DNA from: Sequoia sempervirens
Taxonomy: Eukaryota > Streptophyta > Pinopsida > Cupressales > Cupressaceae
DNA: 64,000 nucleotides
Direction: 5' to 3'
Assembly (NCBI GenBank): GCA_007258455.2
Contig: VDFB02187500.1
Span: 62,001 to 126,000, forward strand
Below, one piece after another: positions 10,396 to 21,113 of the stretch (position 1 is the stretch's first letter; each line of letters opens with the position of its first letter). Below the pieces are notes generated by a model. The model was not told where the DNA came from. It saw nothing but the letters and a program-made list of their open reading frames with translations, and ran no database searches. A program made the translations under genes and the position numbers.

Positions 10396-12868
10396 TTGTT
10401 GGCATATTATTGTCATTGATGTCAAAAGGGGGTCAGGTGTGAGATGGAACTGATCTCGTATGAAAGGAGTGTTGGCATTAATGTCAGAATGTTATCAATG
10501 ATGTCTTAGAAAGATGGTGTGTTGAGAATCTGGTTTTGGAAGGTGGAATGTATACTGTAAAAGTTTCTCAAAATGTTGCATTGTCGTCATGCAATTTTTT
10601 CATGATGTTGCAGTAAATTCTTCCAGTGCTCAATAGCAAAATCTAAATCCAAATTCAGCATGGTTTTTCTAAGAGCATCTCAAAAATGTGTTATGCAGGT
10701 TTAGAGGGTGAAGGATGAGCCCAGAAAAGAATTACTTATTCCCTCAGAAAAAATTAGGGTTTATCAGCTAAACACTAGGTGTGTACAATCATGGCGATCA
10801 ACAAGTTTTATGTTTTCATGTTGATTGTGTACTAGTAGTTATCAGTCATTTAAGTTATAACTTATGTCCTTTAAGTTCATTCAATGACCGGCCCCTTCAC
10901 CTAGTCATTCAGTTGATGTTGTCGGTATGTTCCTTTGGAGATAAAATAGTGTGCATTCAAAGCTTGTAGATCCAATGGATATTGCTAGATCTCATGCATC
11001 GCAGAAATCTCTTCAAAGTTGTTTTGTAGTTTAGTGATGAGTGATGGAATTCATTCAATATTTGTGATCGAGTTGATCGGACAATGCCCGCCAGCCTACT
11101 ATGCTTATGGTGGGTCCCAGTTGAGCCTCGTGGGGAAGCAAGGATTGGTTGAGATCAAATAGGTGTTGATTGAATGGTGCAAAACAATAGAGGAAAAATC
11201 CTTGGTGGGACCAGCAACACATGGTATCATTGCTTCACATCATTGTTGTGAAGTGAAGTGGTTGGAGATTTGAGTGATGAGAGATGAAGTGGATTGTGGC
11301 ATTAGCAAGAATAGGTGTTTGAATGATATTGCATCACTGGGTGTTGGTGCATCACATTTACACATCCTTGAAACATGAAGACTTTAGTGATGAGCGATGA
11401 GTGTTGAGTCGGAAGTGGAGAATGACATCAGAAGAGGACACATGGCATAAGCCCGCCAGCCCATGGAGATTTTTTGGGCCCATTGTTAGAGCTAAAAAGA
11501 TAGTGGGGGACGGTAGGGATCGATCAATAGGTAATCCAATGATAATTGCTACATCATGGAAAGAACCGGTTGTGATCATAACAAAATAATGATATGTGAT
11601 GGACAATTGAGATTCAAGGGATGCAAGCAGACAATGGTCATTGCACCATGGAAATGAATGTGCATGTCATGAGTAGTATGGCAATATGTGATGAGTGTGA
11701 TTTCAATGGAACTGAAATCAATGACAAGGGTTTAAAAGACCGTTTATCGAATGGTCATGTTTTAAAGTTGTGACGGTTAATGGAGATCTCAGGATCATGG
11801 CACGAAGGTAGGAGATCAACGGCTCAATTTTGAACATGAAGAGGTCAAATGGATAAGTTCGTGTAAACAAGGTTTCACCTATAAACTGACATGGAGGTGA
11901 AAATTAAATGCTCTATCTGCTTCAATGATAAATGTAATGATATTTGATGTACAAAGTGGTAGCATAGATGGCTACAAAGACAAGGATCAAGATCAGATCA
12001 AATGATCAAAAGGATGCATTGATTGCATATCTAATCTTAGGGTTCGACAGAGAAGGAATGAGAGAAATTTCTTTGCACCAAAAATTAATGTTGTGCAGCT
12101 TACTACAATTGCATGATAGTGAAGAATATTTTTTGAACTCTAACAAAAGATCTAGAGGCATGGAGAATCCCAAGGAAATGATAACCAGTTATCTATACAC
12201 AAAACATATGAGAATATTTCCTAAGTGTGTAGAGTGTGGGTAAATAGGAGTGTGTACAATGCATAAGTGAATCTGAGCTCCAGAGGTGAGCAAAGAATAC
12301 ACTTAAAAGAGAGAGTAAGTTGTAGAAGGGGTATGGTGGTGCATTAAGTCAGATCGAGAATGCACTAAAGAAGAAGGAGAAGAGTAGTGTTGAACCAGTG
12401 GGGTGCAGAGCAATGAAGAGAGTTGTTGAAGCTACAACATATATTTGAGTAGTTGCAAAGCAAACTATAATAGGGAATTATGTTCTTAATGAACAAATTG
12501 TAATAATCACTTAGATTGTAAATCTGATAGGTTGGTGCCATCAGATAAACTGAGTTTGTGCTCAGTTTAGGGGATTGGTGTCTCCTTAGATTTGGTGCCC
12601 TTAAAGGTTGTAATAGAAGAATTTCTTTGTGAGGTTGTATTAGGACAGTAGCTCCTAGCAGCATTTTCTCACCATGGTTTTTCCCATCTTGGGTTTTCCA
12701 CATATACCTATTGTTATGTGTTGATCTGTTATGTGCATGTGTTTTTCATGTCTTTCAAGTTTTAATTTGCACATCTAGATTTAGAAGTTGTGTTTGCATT
12801 TAAGAAAAGAAGGCTAAAATTTTAGTATATCTTGATTCACCCCCCCTATTAATAGACTATTGTGTTCC
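10396..12868 (+). mobile_element. Large LTR (element F) of a copia-like non-autonomous element
   Basis: Starts TGTTGGCATATTATTGTC directly after AAAAAGGGGGAGAT. It has the TTGTCATTGATGTCAA box 13 bp inside its start, a TATA-like CTATAAAC at about 11880, the module GGTTTTTCCCATCTTGGGTTTTCCAC at 12675-12700 and TTGATTCACCCCCCC at 12832-12846, all features shared with the LTRs of A, B and E. It ends at about GTGTTCCA (12866 +/- 5), where gypsy protease homology on the other strand begins. About 2.47 kb is long for such an LTR. No partner LTR lies in the window. A 91-codon frame at 11968-12243 (MATKTRIKIRSNDQ...) is unrecognised and may be chance. Confidence 0.65.
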
Positions 12869-13964
12869 AAAAGTCACAGTACAAGTATTCTTCCTTCCAT
12901 CATGAATTGATTTTCTATCATATTGTCACAGTCTTCCCAACAATAAATGCCATGCATCCATAGGCATAATATCACGCAACACTTCATCATTGTATGATCC
13001 TATATGAAATTTCACCAAACATTGCTCACTCACCAAAGTCTTATGTTCATCTTGAATCCATGCTATCTTATAGGGATTTGGATGTTTTAGCCTCTTCAAA
13101 TTCAACTTGATCACCATCTCTTCTAAAATTAAATTATCAATGCTACCACTATCAATGATGACTTTACATACCTTTCATCTATATTTACACCTTGTTTCGA
13201 ACAAGTTCTTCCTTTGTAGTGGTTCCTCAATCACTTCTTCGTGCATCAAATCTCTTCTCATTATTAATGGCTCACCTTTCTCTAGTTTCCTAACTAAACT
13301 AGGGGATCCAATGGATTCTTCATCCACATAAGTTGTTCTTCTAGTATTCTTAGTTCTCTTATTGGTACTTCCTTGATTAAATTCAAATGCTTTGTGTCCA
13401 TGTCCACACTTGAAATAGGTTCCTCTAAATGGTCTCTTCTTATATCTTCCTTCATCTCTCCTATATCCATCATTACGGTAGGAATTATGAGCTCCTCTAT
13501 CATTGTGTTAGAAATTTATATCCTCTCTTCCTCTATGGTATGAATTATTTCCCTTTTCTTCACTGTGGTAGGTTTTTCCATCCTTGTTTTTCTCTGCATA
13601 TGATCTTATTTCTCTAGATTGTGATCTGCTCCTCTAGAATCTTCCTCTTGCACTTCTCTATCTTTGTTCAAACTTCATGTTCAACTTTTCCTCTACTTTC
13701 AACATGAATTGATATGCTTCTTCAACTATTGCCATCTTCACTAGGCTCAACTTTTCTTGTATGTTTGTTCTTAGTCCATTGATGTACCACGCAACCTTTT
13801 CTTTGCTTGCTTCACTATGTCTAGCTCTAATGATCATCTTCTAAAATTCCTCAATATACTCCTTCACATACTTTTCCTTTTACCTCAAGTTTTACAATCT
13901 TTTCAAAAATTCAAGTTCATAATCAACAGGTATAAATTTATTCTTCAACTTTGTCACCATCCTA
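12869..13964 (-). pseudogene. Ty3/gypsy gag-protease fragment
   Basis: Minus-strand translation gives, in order from the gap: gag tail (YINGLRTNIQEKLSL, about 13770), an arginine/serine-rich linker, a zinc-knuckle remnant (YFKCGHGHKAFEF, about 13400, final Cys lost) and a retropepsin with the catalytic triad DSGS still present (VIIDSGSIDN, about 13145), then the family ending DIMPMDAWHLLLGRL with QYDRKSIHDGRKNTCTVTF up to 12873. Stops and at least one frame change separate the parts. It is cut on the left by the LTR at 10396-12868 and on the right by the assembly gap, so RT and integrase are missing. The protease ending is characteristic of plant Ty3/gypsy elements. Confidence 0.85.
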
Positions 13965-14064
13965 NNNNNNNNNNNNNNNNNNNNNNNNNNNNNNNNNNNN
14001 NNNNNNNNNNNNNNNNNNNNNNNNNNNNNNNNNNNNNNNNNNNNNNNNNNNNNNNNNNNNNNNN
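13965..14064. other. Assembly gap (100 N)
   Basis: Exactly 100 undetermined bases, the usual placeholder for a gap of unknown size. The sequence changes from gypsy gag on the left to copia RT on the right, so real sequence of unknown length is missing or the join is a scaffolding join. Confidence 0.99.
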
Positions 14065-14345
14065 TTTTCATGTAAACCTATATTAAAAAAGATGAGACTC
14101 CAAATCCCAATCATCCCTTTCATGTTACCAAATATTAAAATATTGTCCACATACAAAGTGATAACAAGAAATTGATCACTATACTATTCCAAATTATACA
14201 TAATGATATGATTTTGACCTTACAAATCCCAACTTCAAAATATATGAATCAAGATTTTGATACCATGTTTAGGGAGACTATTTGAAACCATATAGATAAT
14301 TTTTTAATCTTCAAACCAATGACTCCTTACCTTTAACCATGTAGT
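14065..14345 (-). pseudogene. Ty1/copia reverse transcriptase scrap
   Basis: On the minus strand the translation reads, with stops, KNYLYGFK then YQNLDSYILKLGFVRS and LVITLYVDNILIFGN, the order LKKSLYGLKQ...YVDDML... of copia RT fingers and palm. The catalytic YVDD has become YVDN. It runs into the gap, so its C-terminal part may be lost in unresolved sequence. It is not the same family as the fragment at 6.1 kb. Confidence 0.8.
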
Positions 14346-14759
14346 ACTTAGGTTATGCAATTGTAGTTAGTGTACAATGTTTATTATTATGCTTCAATAA
14401 TATTGTTTATCTAACTATGTATTAAATGGTTGTCAACTCTAGGTAGTTATAAGTGTCATTTGGTTGACAACTATGTTCTTCTTGGCAATCGCCAGGTCCT
14501 TTAAATATATTGTGTATTATCAAGGATGGTAGTATGATCTAGTTAGATCAACTTAGATCCTTGGTTGACCATCTATGGTCTTCTTCTGTAATGATTTCAT
14601 GTGTGAATAAAGATATATTTTACTCATCTATTTGGTATGCATTGTAATATTTATTATTAATTCATGTATATAATTTATCAGACATAGCAGCAAACATTTG
14701 GCATCATTACCTTAAATAAATCAAGTTAGATTTGAGATATTTATGCCCTTAGACCCCAA
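14346..14759 (+). other. Possible LTR end with decayed primer-binding site
   Basis: No gene. An AATAAA-like stretch near 14605 and the sequence CAAACA followed by TTTGGCATCATTACC at 14697-14711 resemble an LTR end followed by the TTTGGCGCCGTTGCC primer-binding context of plant Athila/Tat gypsy elements after CG-to-CA/TG decay. The LTR start is not identifiable. Confidence 0.3.
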
Positions 14760-15219
14760 TAAATGTCGGAAGAGACCACAACATGGTCAAGATGAAGAGA
14801 TTAGGTGATCTTTAAGGATCATAAAACAAAGAGAATGAAGGAGACAACTAAGGAGTGAAGTTAAAGAAAGAGAAGGGTTTTTGAGGGAAAGCCCAAGTCC
14901 ACCTAAGAGTAAAAGCCGAAGTGTAAGAAAAATTCATAGTTGGGAGAGAAAGAGAACTTTAACGACAAGAGAATGCATGATGGGAGTGTGGGAAGAAATA
15001 GCACAACACCTATCACTCCCTAACAAAGCATACACCAACCTTGTCAACCAATTCATAGAATCGGTTGTGCCATTAGCATCAGATGAAGTGAAAAGTGAAG
15101 AGAACACTGCCAGAGAACCTTATAGGCCATCATCAACAAACAAAGAAGCATTAACAAGTGAAAAAGAAGGTTCACTATCAGGAAAAGGGGAAGGCAAGGA
15201 GGGAACTACCAACCCAACT
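14760..15219 (+). CDS. Unrecognised partial reading frame, broken by a TRIM
   Basis: A frame open from about 14841 to the TRIM, with no clear ATG; its first long open part reads REGFLRESPSPPKSKSRSV and continues through RKRTLTTRECMMGVWEEIAQ. It is basic and serine-rich at the N-terminal side and lysine/glutamate-rich at the C-terminal side. Its position about 130-180 bp after a possible gypsy primer-binding site fits the start of a gag-type ORF, but I recognise no domain. The last codons and stop are supplied by the TRIM inserted at 15220, so the original protein was longer. Confidence 0.3.
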
Positions 15220-15591
15220 TTTTGAAAAGTATGCGCCCTTGGTTTCCTTATGTTGTGCAGCGTAGCACTCGAGTTCGTAACATGGCTTAACCACCTCCTG
15301 TATATTCATTAACTCTAGTGGTTGTATTGGGAATTAAAAAGTAATCTTTTAGTGAAATGGAAACTATCTTTGCAACAATTGGTATCAGATCCTAGGTCAT
15401 GAGTTTGAACCCCTTGCTTGCACTAGGGGGATTGTTGCAAGGTGTGCACCCTTGGTCTCCTTGTGTTGTGTAGCATAGCACTTGGGTTCATGACATGGCT
15501 TAACCACCTCCCATGGATTCATTAACTCTAGCACTTGGATCGGGAATTAACAGGTTGATCTTTTGGTGCAATAACAATCGTCTTTGCAACA
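15220..15591 (+). mobile_element. TRIM, copy 1 (372 bp)
   Basis: Terminal-repeat retrotransposon in miniature. Direct repeats 15220-15377 (158 bp) and 15433-15591 (159 bp) have the form TGTTGCAAGG...CTTTGCAACA, the first one with a mutated start. The 55-bp interior starts, after AT, with TGGTATCAGATC (15380-15391), an 11/12 match to the initiator-methionine tRNA primer-binding site, and ends in the purine tract ACTAGGGGGAT. Target duplication is CAACT (15215-15219) against TAACT (15592-15596), one transition apart. There is no coding capacity; mobilisation would depend on proteins of another element. A second copy is at 41290-41663. Confidence 0.92.
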
Positions 15592-15884
15592 TAACTGACC
15601 AAGAATAATTTTTACTAAGAAAACCTACTGGTAGTTTGATAGAGACCATACGTCAAATTGAAGACTTGACACTGACTTTGATTTTATGGAAAAATTTGTC
15701 ATTTGAATTTACCAATATCAAGACCACTTTGATTTTTTGGCTAGTGGCATCTATAATTGCACTAATCATAAAGTTCCAAGCTCGTATATTGTTGGGGGTT
15801 CTTTGATTGAGTGATTTTGGGGGATTCTTCTTGTGGTTTTGGTTGCATTCCTCTTGATTTGTGTTCTTTACTTCTTGTTTCATC
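15592..15884 (+). other. Leader of the gag-only copia element
   Basis: Non-coding DNA between the TRIM and the gag ATG at 15885. The text GTATATTGTTGGGGGTTCTTTG and TTTTGGGGGATTCTTCTTGTGG resembles the leader that follows the PBS at 18651 (TTTTGGGGGGTTCCTCTTTGTG), so it is probably the 3' part of a copia leader. Confidence 0.4.
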
Positions 15885-17200
15885 ATGGAGAAATCTTCAA
15901 TTCCACTTCTAACACCTTACAACTATCCTAAATGGAAATTTGAAATGAACAAATTGCTAAGAGTTAAGAGATTGTATAGGATAGTTCATGGGCTTGATGG
16001 TGAACCAAAAGATGATGAAGCTAAAAAGAATAAGTGGTTGAATAGTTATGAAGAAACCATTGGCTATTTGTGCTTGTATGTCTCTCTTGATTTGTTGTTT
16101 CATATTGAGAACTTGGATACATGCATGGCTATGTGGAGTACAATGTCAAAATTGTTTGGGAAAATAGATGAAATTCAAGTACATATATTAGAGAATGAAT
16201 TAATAAGTCTCAATCGATGTAGTTTTGAGAACATACAGGACTTCATCACCAAATTCAAGTTACTAAAAACACAATTGAAGGATTATAAAATTAAAAAATT
16301 AGATACATAATTGGTGTTATGTGTTCTTTCAAATCTAGGACCTAAATATTCAATGTTTGTGTCTACTTTCTATGCTACAACAATGCCTTTGGGAGTGAGT
16401 TTAAGATGCCTTCCTTTGAATATTTTGTTATGCAACTCACTAGGGAGAAAGATAAGCTTATTCAAATGGGAGCTTTCAAGTCTTAAAAATCCCACACCTT
16501 GATTGTAAAGGATGATAATTCTTCAAGTGGAAAAAAAAAAAAAAAAAACAAGCCTAAGAAGAACACACAATCCACATCTAATTCCACAAAAGAACATAAA
16601 AATTTCTCTAAAGGGGAATAATCTTAGAAGGAGAGGCCTACTTGTGCATATTGCAATAAGGATGGACATGAAGAACGCTATTTTTATAAGAAGGATCTTG
16701 ATGAATTGAAACATCTTCTTGTGAAGAAAAAAATCAATTTACCTTCTAGAATGTCTACTTTAGCTTCTTCCAAACACACAAAATTTGATAAGGAAAAGAG
16801 TCATACTATTTGAACAAGAAAAAAGGTCAAGATCTTTGCACGTTTTTAGGTCATGGATTAGGGAGATGGCTTTTAGATTCTAGAGTTTCTCATCATATGA
16901 CATCTTTGTAGTCTATGTTCTCTTCTTTTAAGCCTTTTGTAATGCCACCTATTTTTATGGGAAATCATACTTACATGAATATAATTGGGAGGGGATCTAT
17001 TGATATTAAGGATGTCACCTTCAATTGTGTCTTGTGTGTACCCCATTTGAAAATCTCCTTCCTATCTATCAAATCACTCATGGTGGAGTAGGGAGGATTG
17101 TGGAATTCACTCCTAATTCAGTTATCATCAAAGAATTGAAGAGAAAAGAGGTCATTGTTACTAGGATGTTTGATCATGCATCTCATCTATACACCTTTTA
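15885..17200 (+). pseudogene. Copia-type gag and protease-like remnant
   Basis: ATG at 15885 opens a 142-codon copia gag domain (EKSSIPLLTPYNYPKWKFEM, then WSTMSKLFGKIDE and ENIQDFITKFKLLKTQL), interrupted by TAA at 16308. The gag continues (NLGPKYSMFVSTF; in a shifted frame PSFEYFVMQLTREKDKL, about 16400), then an 18-A run (16531-16548), then a zinc knuckle (AYCNKDGHEERYFYKK, about 16650, last Cys lost). A protease-like block follows with WLLDSRVSHHMT (about 16870; family DSGASHHMT, the Gly now Arg) and GRGSIDIKDVTFNCVLCVPHL, ending in a pre-integrase-like block VIIKELKRKEVIVTRMFDHASHLY. No integrase, RT or RNase H follows before the LTR at 18267, so the element was probably non-autonomous. 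Confidence 0.82.
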
Positions 17201-18266
17201 AGACTTTATTCCTAATGATAGCGTTGATCCTTTGGATGATGATCATACTTCTACTGTGGAATATGAATTTGAGGATAATTTTGGTTACTTGAACTTGGGA
17301 TTTCTCACATGTGATCCAATTCTTGAACCTTGCATTTCATCTCCTCTATCTACTATTGCAGTTGATCATACTTATGTTACTATATACATGGATTCTTGTG
17401 ATTCGGTGTAGTAGGATATTCATTGTCTTTCAGATATGGTGACTTGGGATGAATTCTTGATAGGTACTTTAAACATGTTGGTGGAGCCTCATATTTCAAA
17501 TTTGGGAGACACCATTAATTGCATTCATCTTCTCTTTGATGGAGATGATCCGTCTTTAGTTGTTGTGAGGGGACACTCTAAACCTCTTGTTCATTCTCTA
17601 CATGATCATTCTTCATATTTTGATGTGAGTGTGGATACTTTTGGATAAAATTTGGAGGAGGCTTCTTTGTCTTCAATGGAGATATCCTTGCCTTTGGATT
17701 ATGTTCTACATTCATCTCTACTAGATTCTAGATTGTCCTCTTTAGCAGTGTGGCCTAGAATGTTTGTTTGGAGTGTGTTAGCTTTTGACATTTACATAGA
17801 GACACATGAGCATGCTTTAGAGACATCATACATCATTATCCTTCCCTCATCTTCCTTTCAAGAATGGGAATAACTCTTACTTACATTATTGGTTTTATGT
17901 CTTCCTAAGGGGAGGAATGTTGTTCAACAGTCTTGGATCATCTTTAGTATTCATTGTCGAGAATCTACCATCTTTGTAGGAGATGCTACATTGAAGGGGG
18001 GTTGCATTGTCTCTCTTCTAGTTCTTCTTCTCTCTTATGGGGGGTCTTTTTCCTCATATGGGGTTTTGTCCTCATTCTTGAGTGAGAATTTTTTTCATCT
18101 CTCTTTTGGGGAGGATTTTTATCCCACTAGGTTTTCTCCTTTTCTTTATTTGTGAGAGATTGCATTTGTACATGGGTACCTAACATGGCCTAGTATTCAA
18201 GACCCATCATCATCTTTGCAACATTTTCATTAGTTTCCTCTTCCCTAAGTTCCACTTAATGGTGGG
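17201..18266 (+). other. 3' part of the gag-only element, unrecognised frames
   Basis: Plus-strand frames 17436-17648, 17652-17873 and 17889-18155 join in nearly one reading sense (VEPHISNLGDTINCIHLLFD ... PLVHSLHDHSSYFDV ... FGEDFYPTRFSPFL) and are separated by single stops, which suggests one decayed protein of about 250 residues. I do not recognise it; it occupies the place where pol would be. The region ends with CTTAATGGTGGG before the LTR, a poor purine tract. Confidence 0.4.
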
Positions 18267-18650
18267 TGTTAGTGTGAATAATGTTTCCCACCTAACTAGT
18301 TCACCTAATAGGTCCTATTCACATGTTAAGTTTACTTAGGTCCTAGGAATCTTTCTAGAAGTCTTAGGTGTCATGTGTTCTTATCATGTCATTTAATAAT
18401 TTTTCCTAGGTCATGTAATATTTTATGACTTAGTTGTCACATGGCATAGGATTAAGACACTTTTCATGATCATGTCTAATCTTATGTCTCACCTTGGCTA
18501 TATAACCAAGGGTCTCTCATATATTGTATATGGAATTCTATTTGCATTATTGATAGGAATACAATTTATTCTTGTCACATTGATATTCTCTCTTTTTGCT
18601 TTCCATTTGGCCTCTAGATCTTGGTGGTATCTCTATAGCCAACTCTTACA
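18267..18650 (+). mobile_element. Small copia-like LTR (384 bp)
   Basis: Starts TGTTAGTGTGAATAATG and ends CAACTCTTACA, followed without spacer by a perfect primer-binding site. It contains a TATA box at 18499-18505. It has internal-type sequence on both sides: the 3' end of a gag-only element on the left and PBS plus leader on the right. It may be a shared LTR of a tandem element or of two recombined copies. Confidence 0.78.
18499..18505 (+). promoter_or_regulatory. TATA box of the 384-bp LTR
   Basis: TATATAA preceded by CCTTGGC and followed by CCAAGGGTC, 232 bp into the LTR. The flanks CCTTGG and CCAAGG are inverted, so the box sits in the loop of a short palindrome. Confidence 0.6.
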
Positions 18651-18662
18651 TGGTATCAGAGC
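18651..18662 (+). other. Primer-binding site (initiator Met tRNA)
   Basis: TGGTATCAGAGC, all 12 bases matching the complement of the plant initiator-Met tRNA 3' end, directly after the LTR terminus CA. Confidence 0.9.
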
Positions 18663-20068
18663 AAGTTGGGTGTTATTGGTTAGTATTTTTCGAGAGATCT
18701 TGGTAGATCTTGAAAACTTGAGTATGCTCTTCTCTTGCATTGTATGATGTTCTAGAGAAATAGAGAAACTTGATAGAAATACCAAATTTTGGGGGGTTCC
18801 TCTTTGTGAATTTTTATTGCAAGTTCATTTTTGAGATTTTGGTGTAAATCTGAGCTCACCATTGAGTTCAGGGTGTTCAAAAAAGTCAATTTTGCCTTTT
18901 GGTTCATCCATATCAAACATATGAAACCAAATTTATGAGGGTTTGAAGTTGAAGAGTGGTCTCCTAATTTGGGTGGTAGCTGCACTTTTGGAGCATTTTG
19001 AGTCAAAAAGGACACCGTCATCATGCTCATAAGGCCCAAAAACATATAGATCAATTGTCAAAGCATCAATTTTAGAGAAATTTTTCCTTTGAGGTAACAA
19101 AAAAATTGTTGTACAACCCAATCCTTGCATGGTATGATTTTAAAAATATTATTTTTCTACGAATTAAAAAAATTCAATAAATTTTCAAATAAACAAAAAA
19201 TTAGTCATAGTTTTTTTCGTATTGTAAAGTTTTTTATAAAAAATAAAAATTGTACTGTGTATCCATGCATAGTACTTTTTGTACATGTACCCACCCCTTT
19301 AAAAGGGGGTGGTACTTTATAGAGGTTGCAACCTCCATTAAGAGGGATGCAAACCCCCTTAGAAAGGGAGCGGGGGTGCGGCCACGTGGCCCCCCCACTA
19401 CACTTTTAAAAAAAAAAAAAAAATTATGATAAATAAAATAAAAATTTAATTCACCAACCCCCTATATTTAGAGAAATATGGCATTTTTTCTAAATTTGGT
19501 GACATCTCTACTAAATTTGGCAAAGGAAGAATTCTGAAATTTTTTACCCTCCCTCCGTTGCAATTTTCATTTTCATTGTCCAAATTTGAAGGCTCATAAC
19601 TTGGGCTTAAGACCACCATTTTTCGAGCAGTTTTTTTATTTAGGGTAGAATTTTATGCTCTTCGTAGTGGTGTAGAAAGATTTTTTATTTTGATGTCTAG
19701 ATTTTCCAAAAATTGCAATTCTCATAGGTGTTGTTGAACTGTTCTCATTTTGGGAACTTTTGGGGCTTCATTCACAAATAGAAACCAAGTTTTTTGTGGA
19801 GGTAGATATACTAAGATGGGGGGTTCGATTGAGGCAAGCCCCTCAATGACCACAAAAACAATTTTCTCTTCTCTTCTAATTGTATTTTTTATTGGAGAAA
19901 GAAGTAGCTCCATTTGGAAATATCTTTTCTAAATTTTTATTTCATATTTTTAAATCTATTTCATTTTCATGTTTACATAGGTTTTTTCAAAATCATTTTC
20001 ATATTTATACTTTGTTTTTACTTAAAAAATTATAAGAGACATTAGATTTCCACAATCCATTATGATAA
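18663..20068 (+). other. Long retroelement leader, no coding region
   Basis: About 1.4 kb after the primer-binding site with no gag homology and only short chance frames. It carries A- and T-runs, a cluster of GC-rich palindromes (19287-19391), a 15-A run near 19410, and text such as GAAGGCTCATAACTTGGG. It looks like the structured 5' leader of a copia element whose coding region is missing. A foldback element follows at 20069. Confidence 0.45.
19287..19391. repeat. Cluster of palindromes in a retroelement leader
   Basis: Three strong self-complementary sites: GTACCCACCCCTTT paired with AAAAGGGGGTGGTAC (19287-19315, one bulge); the perfect 14-bp palindrome GAGGTTGCAACCTC (19322-19335); and the perfect 12-bp palindrome GGCCACGTGGCC (19380-19391), which contains the G-box CACGTG. 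Between them TTAAGAGGG and CCCCCTTAG can also pair. All would form stem-loops in an RNA leader. Confidence 0.85.
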
Positions 20069-20306
20069 GAGTGTTATTTTTTGGATTTTAACTGTGTGCA
20101 ATTTATTTGCATCAACATTTCAAATCACACTCTATGATCCATCATCAGGATAAAAACAAGAGTTGTAGGAATAGCTCTTGTTTTCATCAACTCTTGTTTA
20201 TTTGTTCCTATAGCTCATATTTCCATCCTAATGATGGGTCATAGAGTGTGATTTGAAATGTTGATGCAAATAAATTGCACATAGTTAAATCCAAAAAATA
20301 ACACTC
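20069..20306. mobile_element. Foldback MITE, 238 bp
   Basis: Nearly the whole element is an inverted repeat. The left arm starts GAGTGTTATTTTTTGGATTT and continues through CACACTCTATGATCCATCATC; the right arm is its reverse complement with a few mismatches and ends AAAAAATAACACTC. The short centre contains ACAAGAGTT/AACTCTTG repeats. TAA flanks the left arm at 20066-20068 and TAA follows one base after the right arm at 20308-20310, which fits a Tourist/PIF-Harbinger type duplication but is short evidence. No coding capacity; a transcript would fold into one long hairpin. Confidence 0.8.
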
Positions 20307-21113
20307 CTAAAAATAAAAAAATTGTATTTTATGTGTGCAAGTGAATATTTTGTACCTAGTAGTACTTAATTTTATTTTTAGAATATATGACATCATATTT
20401 AATAGAAATTATTGCATCACATTGGTATCTTAGCAAAGGCTTTTATTGTGTGGTTGTGCAACACACCCCAAGTTACCATTTGGAATAGTAGCATGGGGAC
20501 CCAAATTTAAAAAAATACTTGCTCATTGAAATGAAAGTACAAAGCTAGGAAAATTGGCATAAAGCCCATGAATTAACACCCAAGATTTGAAAACCCAAAA
20601 AAAATAATATAGTGTCAAGTTGGTGGGTAAGCTTATAGCTAAATGAAGTGTTTCGAAAAAGGTTGCTTGCACCAAAGTCGAGTGGTTAGATCTTGTAGGG
20701 AAGAATTCCAAGACATCATGAAATGGTCATTAACAAGGGGTAGTTAGCAAGAGTTGTGTATTTGAGTGAATAATTTGGTAGGGTACGGATTAGTAGTGGC
20801 ATTAAATCCATAAAGGCTATAGGCTTAAATTCTATAGCCTAATCAATTGGAGCATATTGGTTGTTGGTGTTAGGAAAAAGCATCAGTCAAGAAGGTGGGT
20901 AATCAGGATTCAAGAAAAGTTCATAGCAAAGGAATTCCCCTATATCTTTCAGTATCGTTAACAATTCCTAGTGTCTTCCTGCAAGACCATGAATTCTTGA
21001 AATTCCTTATGATATCCAAATTCTTGAAAGCCTCTAAAACTCCAAAACCCAAAAAGGTTGAATAAATCATTATTATAATCATATACATTCTTTGGAAAAG
21101 ATTAAGTGGCTTT
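20307..21113. other. AT-rich DNA, nothing recognised
   Basis: No long frame, repeat or element boundary is visible. Confidence 0.4.

Noticed and set aside
15220..15591. SINE because of the B-box-like text
   Set aside because: Direct terminal repeats, PBS, purine tract and 5-bp duplications define an LTR-type TRIM; there is no A-tail.
16531..16548. Poly-A tail of a retroposon
   Set aside because: It is an A-run inside the lysine-rich linker of a gag remnant, flanked by coding homology on both sides.
18651..18662. tRNA gene at the tRNA-like match
   Set aside because: Only the 12-base primer-binding complement is present, next to an LTR; no cloverleaf follows.
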